Shown here: positions 8,062 through 17,715 of the stretch, in pieces
Layout of the letters: the number at the start of each line of letters is the position of its first letter
Position numbering within the stretch: position 1 is the first letter of the stretch
Assembly (NCBI RefSeq): GCF_001282685.1
Contig: NZ_LN875035.1
Coordinates: forward strand, 1,034,250 to 1,098,249
Direction of reading: 5' to 3'
DNA from: Niameybacter massiliensis
GTDB lineage: Bacteria > Bacillota > Clostridia > Lachnospirales > Cellulosilyticaceae
Length of the DNA stretch: 64,000 bases
The notes under the pieces: generated by a model
What the model saw: the letters and a program-made list of their open reading frames with translations, nothing else
The model's database searches: none
Told to the model about the DNA's origin: nothing
Translations under genes and position numbers: made by a program

Positions 8062-9193
8062 CTTCAACCTCCATTTGTAATCGCTGAATAGATTTCTGCA
8101 CTTCTTTAGTTTTTGCAAGAATACCTTCTTCTCCAAAAAGAATTATTTCTACTTGTACTTTATCTTTAACCCTAAAATTTATATGACGCTGAATTTTATT
8201 AAGGATACTTGCTATAACTTTTTTATAACAAGGCTGCTCTTTTAGAATACTTAATGCACCATCTGTTGTTACACATTCCATTACTTTGCAAATAATTTCT
8301 TTAGGAACACCTTCCATAGCCGCATGACTTGCTAGTACTTCAAACCTAGCATCTGCATACTTAGAGTGGGTATTCATTACACCTGCTGCAACCTTTACAA
8401 GCTTACCAATATGTCCAACAAGCAATACCTTTTCAAATCCTAAGTACACAATATGGTCTAGAGTCTCACCTAAATAGTTGCTATATTTAATGCCTTGTTC
8501 TAAATCTAATCCTAACTGCTCTTTTGCAAAGTCCCGGCCATAGTTCCCTGGGCAAATTAAGAGTTGCTTCACATGACTTGCAGCCTTCATCTCTAACTCT
8601 GTATAGATTGTGTCTATCAAAGCTTTCTCACTCATAGGTTCTACTATGCCACTGGTCCCAAGTATTGAAATACCTCCTACTATCCCAAGTCTTGGATTAA
8701 ATGTCTTCTTTGCTATTTTTTCACCTTCTGGAGCAAACACAATAATCTCAAGACCTTCCATATAACCAACATCCTTACATACAGCTTCAACCTCTTGTCT
8801 AATCATTTGCTTAGGTACAGGGTTGATCGCTGCTTCACCTACCTGACATTTAAGCCCTACCTTAGTGACACGTCCTATCCCCTCTCCACCATCTATGTAA
8901 ATACCTTCTTCTAATCTTTTTGATACTTGTACATATATTTTCATTCCATGGGTAACATCTGGGTCATCTCCACCATCTTTTACAACTGCACAACTTACAT
9001 ATTTATGAGTTACTAGCACATCATGTATATCTAACAAAAGTTCTATGCCCTTTGGCGTATAGATTTTAACTTGTTCTATTGGTTCACCTTTTAATAACAT
9101 CCATGTCGCTGCCTTTGCAGCAGCAGTTGCACAACTTCCTGTTGTATATCCTAGTCGTAGTACATCTTGCCCTTTAACCATATAGGATTCCAC
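8051..9193 (-). CDS. cbiD: Cobalt-precorrin-5B C1-methyltransferase CbiD
   Basis: A 380-residue enzyme that methylates C1 in the anaerobic pathway. The N-terminal signature LRLGYTTGSCATAAAKAA is diagnostic; further on are VKDGGDDPDVTHGM, GEGIGRVTKVGL, NPRLGIVGGISILGTSGIVEPMS and HIGKLVKVAAGVMNTHS. GGAGG precedes the start. It is the first gene after the cobalamin riboswitch and so the gene whose transcription is directly gated by it. Confidence 0.96.
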   Translation of the reverse strand: MESYMVKGQDVLRLGYTTGSCATAAAKAATWMLLKGEPIEQVKIYTPKGIELLLDIHDVLVTHKYVSCAVVKDGGDDPDVTHGMKIYVQVSKRLEEGIYIDGGEGIGRVTKVGLKCQVGEAAINPVPKQMIRQEVEAVCKDVGYMEGLEIIVFAPEGEKIAKKTFNPRLGIVGGISILGTSGIVEPMSEKALIDTIYTELEMKAASHVKQLLICPGNYGRDFAKEQLGLDLEQGIKYSNYLGETLDHIVYLGFEKVLLVGHIGKLVKVAAGVMNTHSKYADARFEVLASHAAMEGVPKEIICKVMECVTTDGALSILKEQPCYKKVIASILNKIQRHINFRVKDKVQVEIILFGEEGILAKTKEVQKSIQRLQMEVEDGE

Positions 9194-9269
9194 TTTATCA
9201 CCTCCTTAATATGCAAAAGAATTTCTCCTTTAGTTCTTATATCTTAGAAAATAGAGTTTCCTTATAATA

Positions 9270-9299
9270 AAAAATCTCCCACTTTATGAGTAGGAGATG
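9270..9299 (-). terminator. Riboswitch-controlled intrinsic terminator before cbiD
   Basis: Stem ATCTCCTAC / GTGGGAGAT followed on the minus strand by TTTTTTATT, positioned between the aptamer and cbiD. This is the expression platform expected for transcriptional attenuation. Confidence 0.8.
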
Positions 9300-9383
9300 T
9301 GTACGCCAAAAATACATACCTAGATTTTCTAGCTATGTTCTTGCATACACCCCCTATCACTCGTAGAGTTATGGTGTTTTATT

Positions 9384-9532
9384 AGTAGGCAGGTCTTCTG
9401 ACTTAGATTCATCAAACTTACTCCCTTCCCCTCTATCGAAAGTGGTATGAATAAGTTCTCCTCATCACAGCGGCGGGACCGTACAGCAATTTCAGCTGTT
9501 TCCCTATTAAGCTACAAGTAGCACCTCTAACA
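9384..9532 (-). promoter_or_regulatory. Cobalamin riboswitch aptamer (AdoCbl-type)
   Basis: Read on the minus strand, it shows GGTGCTACTTGTAGC, AATAGGGAA, GCTGAAATTGCTGTACGG, the B12-box region CCCGCCGCTGTGATGAGGAG and, after a variable arm, the closing GAAGGGAGTAAG ... AGTCAGAAGACCTGCC. These are the conserved blocks of the cobalamin riboswitch in the right order. It is followed by a terminator at 9274-9298 and then cbiD, so high coenzyme B12 would be expected to stop transcription of the whole cbi operon. Confidence 0.95.
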
Positions 9533-9569
9533 GTATATTCACTTTATATATTCCTTATTAGTTTACACC

Positions 9570-10460
9570 CTAAATAAAGTTCATCACAAGCCCCATTATC
9601 ATCCCAAGCACTGCCCCTAGCCAAACAATGGCTCTAAGCTCTTTGCGCATAAGATCTAGAAGCATCTTTTCTAAATCAAGTAAATCTAAACTTTTAATTT
9701 TATCTTCTACAATTTTACTAATATCAAGTGTTTCTAACCATCTAGATAATTGACTTTCTATAATATGAGTATATTGCTTCATTAATGAATACTTAATTTT
9801 AGGTACATGACTTTCAATTTGAGACGCTAATTCACAAATAGGGTAGTCTAAGCACTTTTCGCCCTCACTATCTACCACTTGGTGGATCATCTGTTCAGCT
9901 TCTGTATTAAGCATTTCTAAAATCATTTCTTCTATTTTAATTTGTAAACCTTCCATGACACTTTCATTCATAAAATGTGCTAAAAATCCTAAGTTTGCTT
10001 TAAGACCTACAGCTGCGCGTTCAGCCATAACCTTTTCAAGTTCTAAGTTCATTAAAGCGCCATAAGCTTTTTGTGTCGTCATATCTTTAAGTTTTATGGC
10101 TATCTCTTCTATATTTCTTTCACTACTTAATTCATTTAAACACATTCTTACCGTCTTATTAGATTGCTTTGCACTTATAAACCATTCTTCAAGAGCACGC
10201 TCTAAATGAGTATACATTTCTTGTGATAAAAGCGTCTCTTTAAGTGTCTCAGGCGCAATAAGTTCAGTCCCTACTACTGCCCCTACACTTTTGGCAATAC
10301 GGTCTCTTTCTTTTGGAATAAGTCCCTGTGTAAAAGGTACCGGTTTACCTCCTATATACAAAGGTTTTAAAGGTCTAAAAAGCATTTTAATTGCAATACC
10401 ATTTGTAATATATCCTATAAGTCCACCTACTAATGGTGCTGCTAAGAAGTCAATTGTCAT
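9570..10460 (-). CDS. DUF445 family membrane-associated protein
   Basis: A protein of 296 residues with the DUF445 signature at its N terminus (LVGGLIGYITNGIAIKMLFRPLKP, then VPFTQGLIPKERDRIAKSVG) and a C-terminal transmembrane segment of about 20 residues (WLGAVLGMIMGLV). The middle is helical and charged. The family includes the Bacillus YheB protein; its biochemical role is unknown. The frame is open to 10490, but ATG 10460 has AGGAAGAG at good spacing while the earlier ATG has no binding site. It ends just upstream of the cobalamin riboswitch and is probably transcribed independently of the cbi operon. Confidence 0.85.
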   Translation of the reverse strand: MTIDFLAAPLVGGLIGYITNGIAIKMLFRPLKPLYIGGKPVPFTQGLIPKERDRIAKSVGAVVGTELIAPETLKETLLSQEMYTHLERALEEWFISAKQSNKTVRMCLNELSSERNIEEIAIKLKDMTTQKAYGALMNLELEKVMAERAAVGLKANLGFLAHFMNESVMEGLQIKIEEMILEMLNTEAEQMIHQVVDSEGEKCLDYPICELASQIESHVPKIKYSLMKQYTHIIESQLSRWLETLDISKIVEDKIKSLDLLDLEKMLLDLMRKELRAIVWLGAVLGMIMGLVMNFI

Positions 10461-10655
10461 TTTTCTCTTCCTTTCTGATTCATCTTCCATATACTTTACT
10501 GTGTTATAGTTTATAATAACTTTTTACTATTTTCAATTTTTATATTGTAAATGTTACATTTTATTTAATCCAGCAGTGCTATTTTACATTTTCCAACATA
10601 TTGTAAATTTTATTTTATACTTTATCTATTTTTTCCTCTAATTTCTCTTATATTC

Positions 10656-10684
10656 TTGTTAAATTCTTTAAATTATAGTATATT
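10656..10684 (+). promoter_or_regulatory. Probable promoter of the MATE exporter gene
   Basis: TTGTTA (10656-10661), 17 bases, TATATT (10679-10684), about 65 bases before the coding region. The flanking interval 10461-10750 is AT-rich and otherwise shows nothing I can name. Confidence 0.5.
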
Positions 10685-10750
10685 AATAAGTTGAAACTTA
10701 TATATAAAATAGATTAAAGGAATTATAATTATTGGGGAGATGACTAATCA

Positions 10751-12151
10751 ATGCAACTTGTAGACTATTTTTCGTGTCAAAAAATGATTAAAGATTCACA
10801 AAAGCTAGGGACTATTCCACCCTCGAAGCAGATTTATCAAAATACAATAAACCTTGCATGGCCTTCTGCACTCGAACGTATGCTAGTAAGTCTAGTATCA
10901 GCTATAGATACTATGATGGTTGGGGTACTAGGTGCTAGTGCAATCGCTGCTGTTGGGATTACTCAACAGCCTACTTTTATTTTACTTGCTATTATTTTCT
11001 CTTTAAATGTAGGCGTTACAGCCATTGTTGCTAGACGTTGTGGCGAAGAAGACTTTGTAAGTGCTAATAAAACCTTAAGGCAGTCTATTATTGTTGTCGG
11101 CCTACTCTCTATTATTTTAGCAGCTATTGGCTTTATTTTTGCTAAACCCATTTTAACTTGGATGGGTGCCGCACCAGATGTTTTAGGAGATGCCATACTT
11201 TATTTTAGAACGATTGTTATAGGTATGGTATTTAATGCCCTAAGCCTTAACATTAATGCTGCACAACGTGGTGCTGGTAATACAAAAATTGCTATGACAA
11301 CTAATGTTACTGCTAACCTAGTCAATTTAGTCTTTAACTTCTTACTCATTGGTGGTCATTTTGGTTTTCCAAAACTCGGTGTACTTGGTGCTGGAATCTC
11401 TACAGTACTAGGCAATATTGTTGCTTTTATTATTGCAACTTATGGCATCTTACATTCTAAAACGGAACTTCAACTTAATTTCAAAGATAGTTGGAAACTA
11501 GATAAGGTAACGATAAAAGGAATCTTTAAAATTAGTAATAGTGCTATGGTAGAACAACTTTGTATGCGTATTGGATTCCTAGCTTATACAAAAATGATTA
11601 CTAATTTAGGAACTGTTGCTTTTGCAACCCATCAAATCTGTATGAATATCTTAAATATGACCTTTAGCGTGGGCGATGGCATGGGGATGGCTGCTTCTTC
11701 TTTAGTTGGACGTAATTTAGGTGCCAAACGTGCAGACTTATCTATAATCTATGGAAAAACTGCTCAGCGTATTGGTGTTATTTTCTCTAGTCTACTGGTT
11801 ATAATCTATATTCTCTTTGGTAAACCTTTAGTAGGACTCTTTACTGATGATAATATGATCATCACTCTTGGTGGCCAAATCATGCTCATTGTAGCCATTG
11901 TATCACCTTTACAAATTTCACAAGTTATTATTTCGGGTTCTTTACGTGGCGCAGGAGATACTAAGTTTGTTGCTAGAACCTCCTTCATTAGTATCTTAAT
12001 GATTCGTCCTGTTATCACATTTATCCTCTGTTACGGATTCGGTCTCGGGCTTATCGGTGCTTGGGTTGCATTGCTTCTCGATCAAACACTTCGATTACTC
12101 CTTAACATTATTCGTTTCTCCAGTGGTAAATGGATCCATGTAAAAATATAA
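10751..12151 (+). CDS. MATE family multidrug/Na+ antiporter
   Basis: A 466-residue polytopic inner-membrane exporter of the multidrug and toxin extrusion family, which uses a Na+ or H+ gradient to expel cationic compounds. About 12 hydrophobic helices are visible. Typical elements are ALERMLVSLVSAIDTMMVGVLG in the first helices, the helix-2 to -4 region, NAAQRGAGNTKIAMTTNV, and the second-half counterparts AASSLVGRNLGAKR and ISGSLRGAGDTKFV; the two halves are related, as expected. GGGGAG lies 11 bases before ATG. The natural substrate cannot be told from the sequence. It is monocistronic, followed by a strong terminator. Confidence 0.92.
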   Translation: MQLVDYFSCQKMIKDSQKLGTIPPSKQIYQNTINLAWPSALERMLVSLVSAIDTMMVGVLGASAIAAVGITQQPTFILLAIIFSLNVGVTAIVARRCGEEDFVSANKTLRQSIIVVGLLSIILAAIGFIFAKPILTWMGAAPDVLGDAILYFRTIVIGMVFNALSLNINAAQRGAGNTKIAMTTNVTANLVNLVFNFLLIGGHFGFPKLGVLGAGISTVLGNIVAFIIATYGILHSKTELQLNFKDSWKLDKVTIKGIFKISNSAMVEQLCMRIGFLAYTKMITNLGTVAFATHQICMNILNMTFSVGDGMGMAASSLVGRNLGAKRADLSIIYGKTAQRIGVIFSSLLVIIYILFGKPLVGLFTDDNMIITLGGQIMLIVAIVSPLQISQVIISGSLRGAGDTKFVARTSFISILMIRPVITFILCYGFGLGLIGAWVALLLDQTLRLLLNIIRFSSGKWIHVKI

Positions 12152-12162
12152 ATAAGAAAAAT

Positions 12163-12200
12163 AAAAAAGGCATTACATTAAATGTAGTGCCTTTTTTATT
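12163..12200 (+). terminator. Rho-independent terminator after the MATE gene
   Basis: Hairpin GGCATTACATT / AATGTAGTGCC flanked by A6 and T6 tracts, ending in TTTTTTATTTTT. It isolates the exporter from the ABC importer operon. Confidence 0.85.
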
Positions 12201-12217
12201 TTTCTTATTGACTTTTT

Positions 12218-12247
12218 CACTTTAATTCATTAAAGTGTTATTATAAT
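12218..12247 (+). promoter_or_regulatory. Promoter with palindromic operator candidate for the amino acid ABC operon
   Basis: A perfect 9-bp inverted repeat, CACTTTAAT-TC-ATTAAAGTG (12218-12237), sits five bases before a consensus TATAAT (12242-12247), where the -35 box would be. No strong -35 hexamer at 17 bases is visible, which is common when an activator or repressor site occupies that position. The leader to the first gene is then about 55 bases. The palindrome is not followed by a T tract, so it is not a terminator. Confidence 0.55.
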
Positions 12248-12309
12248 AAACTCATAAATAAACTAATATATAATTTTATATCAAATCAAATCTTTTAGGG
12301 GGATTCATT

Positions 12310-13125
12310 ATGAAAAAACTATTTAAAAAAATTGTAACGCTAACAGCTTTAGGTACACTTGCATTTAGTCTTACCGCTTGTTCTACAGCCAATACATCTA
12401 ACACAACTACAACTTCAACTATTGATAAAGAAGAATGGATAATCGGACTTGATGATACTTTTGCCCCTTTAGGCTTTAGAGATCAAAATGGTGAATTAAC
12501 TGGATATGATATAGATCTTGCTAAAGCCATGGGTGAAAAGCTAGGAAAAAAATTAACACTTCAGCCTATTGATTGGTCTATGAAAGAAGCTGAATTAAAC
12601 TCAGGTAATATCGATCTTATTTGGAATGGCTACACCATCACAGATGAGAGAAAAGAAAAAGTAGACTTTACTACACCATATCTAGATAATAAACAAATCA
12701 TTGTTGTCCTTGCTGATTCTTCTATCCAATCAAAAGCTGATCTTGCTGGTAAAAGTGTAGGTGCACAAAGCGAATCCAGCGCTGTGACTGCAATGGAAAA
12801 AGAATCTGATCTCTATGCTTCCTTTAAAGATGGTAAAGCTGTTACTTTCGAAGACAATAATCAAGCCTTAATGGATCTTGATAGCAAACGTATTGATGCA
12901 GTTGTTGCAGATGAAGTTGTTGTACGTTATTACATTACATTGAAAGGTGATAACAAATACCGTATTTTAGATGAAGACTTTGGAGCTGAAGAATATGGTG
13001 TAGGCATACGTAAAGGTGATACAAAAACTGTAGAAGCCTTTAACAAAGCTTATGAAGAGCTTAAAGCTGATGGAACCATTGCAGAAATATCAACAAAATG
13101 GTTTGGTAGTGATGTTGCTAAATAA
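12310..13125 (+). CDS. Polar amino acid ABC transporter, substrate-binding lipoprotein
   Basis: A 271-residue family 3 solute-binding protein. The N terminus is a lipoprotein signal with lipobox LTAC (Cys about residue 24), so the mature protein is tethered outside the membrane. The ligand-binding fold shows DDTFAPLGFRDQNGELTGYDIDLA, a form of the F-x-P-x-x-x-(D/N)-x-x-G-x-x-x-G-(F/Y)-D-(I/V)-D family signature, plus NSGNIDLIWNGYTITDERKE and AVVADEVVVRYY. This family binds amino acids such as glutamine, arginine, histidine or cystine; the ligand is not decided here. GGGGG precedes the start. It is first in an operon with the permease and ATPase that follow. Confidence 0.93.
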   Translation: MKKLFKKIVTLTALGTLAFSLTACSTANTSNTTTTSTIDKEEWIIGLDDTFAPLGFRDQNGELTGYDIDLAKAMGEKLGKKLTLQPIDWSMKEAELNSGNIDLIWNGYTITDERKEKVDFTTPYLDNKQIIVVLADSSIQSKADLAGKSVGAQSESSAVTAMEKESDLYASFKDGKAVTFEDNNQALMDLDSKRIDAVVADEVVVRYYITLKGDNKYRILDEDFGAEEYGVGIRKGDTKTVEAFNKAYEELKADGTIAEISTKWFGSDVAK

Positions 13126-13150
13126 ATTTAATCTATAAGGAGGAGCGTCC

Positions 13151-13834
13151 ATGGACATTATGACTTACATCATTAATACACTTACTTATCTTTTTGAATA
13201 TACAATTAAACTCATGCCTCAGGTTATAGAAGGCTTAGGTGTTACACTACAACTTTTTGCATTAACACTTTTGTTCGCTATCCCTCTAGGCATAGTTATT
13301 GCCCTTGGACGTTTGTCTCATTTTAAAATTTTAAATAAGTTAACATCAGCTTATATCCTAATATTACGTGGTACGCCACTTCTTTTACAAATTGTATTTG
13401 TATTCTTTGGTTTGCCAATGATTGGTATTACCTTTGATCGATTTCCTGCAGCACTGGTTGCTTTTTCATTAAACTACGCTGCTTACTTTGCAGAAATTTT
13501 CCGCGCTGGTATTGCTTCTATTGACAAAGGACAATATGAAGGTGCTGAAGTTCTTGGCTTATCTCCTCGAGAAACTTTTTCTCGTATAATCTTTCCACAA
13601 GCTTTTAAAAGAGTATTACCTCCAGTAGGGAATGAAATCGTAACCCTTGTTAAGGACACTGCTCTTGTATATATTTTAGGATTAGATGAACTTCTTAAAG
13701 TAGGAAAAATTGCTTGTAATCGAGATGCTTCTTTACTACCACTTGTTATCATTGCAATTGTTTATTTACTTCTTACCGGTGTACTCTCAAAAATTATGGC
13801 TATTATCGAAACAAGATATACTTATTATCAATAA
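13151..13834 (+). CDS. Polar amino acid ABC transporter, permease
   Basis: A 227-residue His/Glu/Gln/Arg/opine-type permease with about five transmembrane helices. The domain begins at MPQVIEGLGVTLQLF and includes ILRGTPLLLQIVFVFFGLP and the cytoplasmic EAA loop (YEGAEVLGLSPRETFSRIIFP), which docks to the ATPase. Such permeases homodimerise when only one is encoded, as here. AAGGAGGAGCG lies before the start, 25 bases after the binding-protein gene. Confidence 0.93.
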   Translation: MDIMTYIINTLTYLFEYTIKLMPQVIEGLGVTLQLFALTLLFAIPLGIVIALGRLSHFKILNKLTSAYILILRGTPLLLQIVFVFFGLPMIGITFDRFPAALVAFSLNYAAYFAEIFRAGIASIDKGQYEGAEVLGLSPRETFSRIIFPQAFKRVLPPVGNEIVTLVKDTALVYILGLDELLKVGKIACNRDASLLPLVIIAIVYLLLTGVLSKIMAIIETRYTYYQ

Positions 13835-13846
13835 GGAGGTTGTTCC

Positions 13847-14545
13847 ATGTTAATCATTGAAAACTTACATAAAAGCTTCGGCAAAACTAAAGTACTAAAA
13901 GGGGTCAATCTCCATATTAAGAAGGGTGAAATATTAGTTGTTGTTGGACCTTCTGGTGGTGGTAAAACAACTTTTTTACGCAGCATTAATTATCTTGAAA
14001 AATGTCAAGAAGGTTCTATCTCTTTAAATGGTAACTATCTACTTAAAGAAGGTCACTACGCTAATAAAAAAGAGATTAAATCCATCCGCAAAGATATCGG
14101 CCTTGTCTTCCAAAACTATAATCTCTTTCCTCACTTATCCGTTCTTGAAAACATGATAGAAGCTCCTATTCGTGTTCTTGGTCAAACCAAAGAGCAAGCA
14201 ACCAAAGAGGCTTTAAATACACTGGCCTTCCTAGGACTTAGTGACAAGGCAAATAGCTATCCCTACGAGCTTTCCGGTGGTCAAAAACAACGTGTAGCCA
14301 TCGGTCGTGCCCTGTGCATGAATCCCCAACTTATGTGCTTTGATGAACCTACATCTGCTCTTGATCCTACCCTCACAGAGGAAGTAGCTAAAGTTATTAA
14401 AAGCTTAAGTATAAAAGGTATGACTATGCTTATTATCACTCACGATATGGGATTTGCTAAGAAAGTTGCAGATCGAATAGTATCTATGGATCAAGGTCAA
14501 ATTATAGAGGATCATATGTATTCCGAAAGTGCAGTCTTGGCTTAA
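13847..14545 (+). CDS. Polar amino acid ABC transporter, ATP-binding subunit
   Basis: A 232-residue ATPase energising the importer. It has Walker [10 protein letters not shown] (about residues 37-45), Q-loop [13 protein letters not shown] signature [15 protein letters not shown], Walker [14 protein letters not shown] and the switch histidine in ITHDMG. It resembles GlnQ/TcyC-type subunits. GGAGG lies before the start, 12 bases after the permease. The C terminus is short compared with typical GlnQ (about 240) but no motif is missing. Confidence 0.94.
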   Translation: MLIIENLHKSFGKTKVLKGVNLHIKKGEILVVVGPSGGGKTTFLRSINYLEKCQEGSISLNGNYLLKEGHYANKKEIKSIRKDIGLVFQNYNLFPHLSVLENMIEAPIRVLGQTKEQATKEALNTLAFLGLSDKANSYPYELSGGQKQRVAIGRALCMNPQLMCFDEPTSALDPTLTEEVAKVIKSLSIKGMTMLIITHDMGFAKKVADRIVSMDQGQIIEDHMYSESAVLA

Positions 14546-14556
14546 TCTTCATTAAT

Positions 14557-14602
14557 AACAAAAGAGCAGTTACACTTTATAATAGTGTAACTGCTCTTTT
14601 GT
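14557..14602. terminator. Bidirectional terminator between the ABC operon and the M23 gene
   Basis: A 20-bp perfect stem, AACAAAAGAGCAGTTACACT and its complement, with a 6-base loop. A and T tracts on both sides make it work for both converging transcripts. Confidence 0.9.
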
Positions 14603-14607
14603 TATTA

Positions 14608-16467
14608 TTAGTAAATATAGCTGTATGGATTAATTGGCGTTCCATCTTTTCTAATTTCAAAATGAACATGGTTGCCTGTTGAGTTACCTGTACTTCCAAC
14701 ACCTGCAATGTTTTGTCCTTTAGAAACTTTTTGTCCAACTTGAGCGTATAAACTATTACAGTGTGCGTAATATGTCTCATATCCATTCTGATGATCGATA
14801 ATAATAAGCTTACCAAATCCACCATTATTGTATCCTGAATAAGTTACAACACCTGATGCTGCTGCATAGATAGGTGTACCTGCTGGGGCTGCAATATCAA
14901 TAGCTCTATGGAAGGTTCCCCATCTACTTCCATATGGTGAAGACATTCTTCCTCCACCATTTAATGGATGCATAAACATACCCGAGTTACTTCCACTTAC
15001 CGCTGAACCTGCACTCCCCTTATTAGATGTAGTCGAAGATGTTTCTTGTTTTGGTTTTTCCTTTGTACCAAAGGCAATAACTTTTGTTTTAGCTTGTTTC
15101 AAAACCTTTTCACTGATAAGGTCACGACTTACTTCTTTGCCGTTTACCTTATGAACAGAAACCGTAATTTCTTTAAGACCATCATGTCCTTCTTGATAAG
15201 TCTTTGTTTCATCTTTATAAAGATCTGAGAATTCTACATATTCAATATCTGCCGGAATAAGTTCTTTAAATACGGCTTCTTCTGTAGTTGAAATAGAAAG
15301 AATAGGTTCTGGCACTTCTAACTTAATGATTTCCCCAATTTGCATACGAGTTTCATCTTCAATTTGAGGATTAATTTCTAAGATATGATCCATGGTCGTA
15401 CCATGTGCCATAGCAATATCCCAGATATTATCTCCTTCTTTCATTTCATATTCTACTACTTCTTCCGTATTAGAAAGCAAAATATCTATCGCTTCTTGTT
15501 CATCTACTATTTCCTCAGCATCTACATATGTATTACGTACAATAACTTCTTCATTAAAATCAAAAACTTTAAGATCACGCTGAATTTTTTGACCTTCTTT
15601 TGGAGTATCCTCTTCTTCTTGATCCTTTTTTATAAATTTAGCTACTTGAATTTTAGTTTGTTTTTCTGGCTCTTTTAGCGCATCTTGAACTTCTAACACC
15701 TCTACTACATTTCCTGCTTCATTAGTAATCGTTTGAGGTGGTACTGATTCTGTTGTGGTTTGATTAACTACCTCCTCAGCGCCTACTTCTACTTGAGGCA
15801 TTTCACTTGAAGTGGTTGTTTCCCCACTTGCTTCAGTATCCTTCGTTGGAACTTGCTCTGATGTTACTTCTGGTATTTCCTGCATTGTCTTTTCTGAGGT
15901 TTCTTCTGAAACTCCCTCTTTAACATCCTGTTGTTTTATTACTGGCTGTTGTTTTATTACTGGCTGTTCTTCAATAACTTCTTTACCCTCTGCATCAAGT
16001 TCTCTAATATCTAATTCTACTTCTGAACCTTCTGGTAAATGTGTTTTTGCAATATATGTTAAAACATTTTGAGCAATATCTTCATTTGCTACAACTGCTC
16101 TTACTTCTCCATCTACTAGTATTTCATAAGCTTCAACCTCATAACTAACACTATCCTTTAATACTTTAGTCAAATCGTCTAATGTTTGTATCTCAGCTTT
16201 TTTACTATTAACATGTTCCACAGTGATCATTTCTTTTACAGCAATATCTACACCTTCTTGATTCTTTACTTCAGATACGACAGCTTCATAGGCTGTCTTT
16301 GCTTCTTCTTTAGTTTTTACAACACCTACTACTTTTCCATCTACTGAAATAGCATAAGAGTTATTTTGCATACCTACAAGTGTGAACGTAATAACAATTA
16401 CACCTACCCCTGCAAGTACTTTATAAGTGTGTTTACTTTGTTTGATATATTCTAAAAAGGCTTTCAT
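14608..16467 (-). CDS. Membrane-anchored M23 peptidoglycan peptidase with LysM and G5 domains
   Basis: A 619-residue envelope protein. Residues about 17-37 form one transmembrane or signal-anchor helix. Two linked repeats follow (ISVDGKVVGVVKTKEEAK; ILVDGEVRAVVANEDIAQ), then a Thr/Glu-rich linker (about 150-300), a LysM module (EYEMKEGDNIWDIAMAHG, near 340-385), a G5 domain (about 395-475) and a C-terminal M23 peptidase (about 500-619). The peptidase has FHRAIDIAAPAG and GNHVHFEI, with the His and Asp residues that bind zinc. M23 enzymes cut cross-bridges or stem peptides of peptidoglycan; this architecture resembles spore- or growth-related clostridial hydrolases. The linker contains a short in-frame duplication (VIKQQP repeated). 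Monocistronic between two terminators. Confidence 0.92.
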   Translation of the reverse strand: MKAFLEYIKQSKHTYKVLAGVGVIVITFTLVGMQNNSYAISVDGKVVGVVKTKEEAKTAYEAVVSEVKNQEGVDIAVKEMITVEHVNSKKAEIQTLDDLTKVLKDSVSYEVEAYEILVDGEVRAVVANEDIAQNVLTYIAKTHLPEGSEVELDIRELDAEGKEVIEEQPVIKQQPVIKQQDVKEGVSEETSEKTMQEIPEVTSEQVPTKDTEASGETTTSSEMPQVEVGAEEVVNQTTTESVPPQTITNEAGNVVEVLEVQDALKEPEKQTKIQVAKFIKKDQEEEDTPKEGQKIQRDLKVFDFNEEVIVRNTYVDAEEIVDEQEAIDILLSNTEEVVEYEMKEGDNIWDIAMAHGTTMDHILEINPQIEDETRMQIGEIIKLEVPEPILSISTTEEAVFKELIPADIEYVEFSDLYKDETKTYQEGHDGLKEITVSVHKVNGKEVSRDLISEKVLKQAKTKVIAFGTKEKPKQETSSTTSNKGSAGSAVSGSNSGMFMHPLNGGGRMSSPYGSRWGTFHRAIDIAAPAGTPIYAAASGVVTYSGYNNGGFGKLIIIDHQNGYETYYAHCNSLYAQVGQKVSKGQNIAGVGSTGNSTGNHVHFEIRKDGTPINPYSYIY

Positions 16468-16593
16468 ATTACTTTTATCCTTTACTGGTGTCTAATTATT
16501 TTATGTTTGTTAAAACTATTACATATTTATTACATCCTATAAATTTTATCAAAGTTTTATCATTCTGTAAAGTCTTGGTGAATTTAGATGTCG

Positions 16594-16624
16594 AAAAAGG
16601 AGACATTTTACAATGTCTCCTTTT
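16594..16624 (-). terminator. Terminator after the TerB/DnaJ gene
   Basis: Stem GGAGACATT / AATGTCTCC with T5 on the leftward side, touching the stop codon of the gene ending at 16625. Confidence 0.85.
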
Positions 16625-17563
16625 TTATGCTTCTTTTATTTTCTTTAGATATTCATAAGCCTCATTAATTTCAGCAATTTTTTGATTTGCAAATTGTAAA
16701 TAATCCTCTGGCATACTTTCTGAAGCCATTTTATCTGGATGGTACTCTTTTGCAAGCTTACGATATGCCTTTTTAATCTCAGACATACTCGCATCTTCAC
16801 TTACACCAAGAACTTCACAATATTTCTTAGTTAAATCTACTGAATTTGCTGCTGTATAGCCTCCTGTTTGCCCATATCCATTTTGATAATAGTTTTGATT
16901 ACCACCAAAACCTCCTTGATAGTAACTATAACTTTGTCCATTAAATGATCCTTTGATACTGCGATATTCATATTCTGAAATACCCAGTTCAGCTAAGATT
17001 TTACGAATCTGCTCATCTTGTTTGTCACTCATTTCTTTCCCGTCTTGCATTGTAAGGGATACAAGCAGATAAGAAACAAGCAAACTCATGTCTCTACTAT
17101 TATAGTAGTCACGAATCATTCTTGCAAATACTTGATATTCTTCTGGATGATCTTTACCATAAGTAAATGCATCTGCATACTCATTTAATCTTTCACGCTC
17201 TATGTTAAAATACTTGGTAACAAAATCTTTAATTGTTTTAACTTCTTCCTTTGTAATACTACCATCTGTTTTAGCTACAATTGCAGAAAGTGCCATAATA
17301 GATGCTATCACAGGGTTTTTCCCTCTAAATGCTGGGTTATTTCTCAAATCACCAGGAAACTTTGGATACTTCTGCGGAATAAATGGTAGGATGAAAATAA
17401 TCCATGGGAAAAAGAATGCAACGATTCCCCATAAAAGTGGATTTCTTCTTTTATACACTGCAATCCCCGCTGCAATCAAAGCTACTAGCAATGTGAATAT
17501 AAAAGAGATCACACTTACTCCAAAGCCCAATATCCCTTGAATAAGGCTAAATATAAAATTCAT
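16625..17563 (-). CDS. DjlA-like membrane co-chaperone: TerB domain plus C-terminal J domain
   Basis: A 312-residue protein. Two hydrophobic helices lie within about residues 5-60. A TerB-type helical domain follows at about 80-185 ([40 protein letters not shown]), then a Tyr/Gly/Gln-rich flexible segment, and finally a J domain (about 245-310) with [20 protein letters not shown] and the HPD motif in EYHPDK, needed to stimulate DnaK. The order membrane-TerB-J is that of DjlA, a membrane-bound co-chaperone. Its client is unknown. The J domain at the C terminus separates it from DnaJ. Monocistronic. Confidence 0.88.
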   Translation of the reverse strand: MNFIFSLIQGILGFGVSVISFIFTLLVALIAAGIAVYKRRNPLLWGIVAFFFPWIIFILPFIPQKYPKFPGDLRNNPAFRGKNPVIASIMALSAIVAKTDGSITKEEVKTIKDFVTKYFNIERERLNEYADAFTYGKDHPEEYQVFARMIRDYYNSRDMSLLVSYLLVSLTMQDGKEMSDKQDEQIRKILAELGISEYEYRSIKGSFNGQSYSYYQGGFGGNQNYYQNGYGQTGGYTAANSVDLTKKYCEVLGVSEDASMSEIKKAYRKLAKEYHPDKMASESMPEDYLQFANQKIAEINEAYEYLKKIKEA

Positions 17564-17672
17564 TGTTTCACCTCTTTTGGTTATCTAATCTTTCGTCAAT
17601 ATTATCAGCTATTCTAACATATCATCTTTATTTATACAACGTATGTAGATTAAATAAAGGTTTTTATAATAT

Positions 17673-17700
17673 AAAAAAGGTAGAACTAAAAGTTCTACCT
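17673..17700 (-). terminator. Terminator of the cold shock gene
   Basis: Stem GGTAGAACT / AGTTCTACC with a 3-base loop, then TTTTTT on the minus strand, 15 bases after the stop codon. Confidence 0.85.
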
Positions 17701-17715
17701 CTGATTAACTATTAA

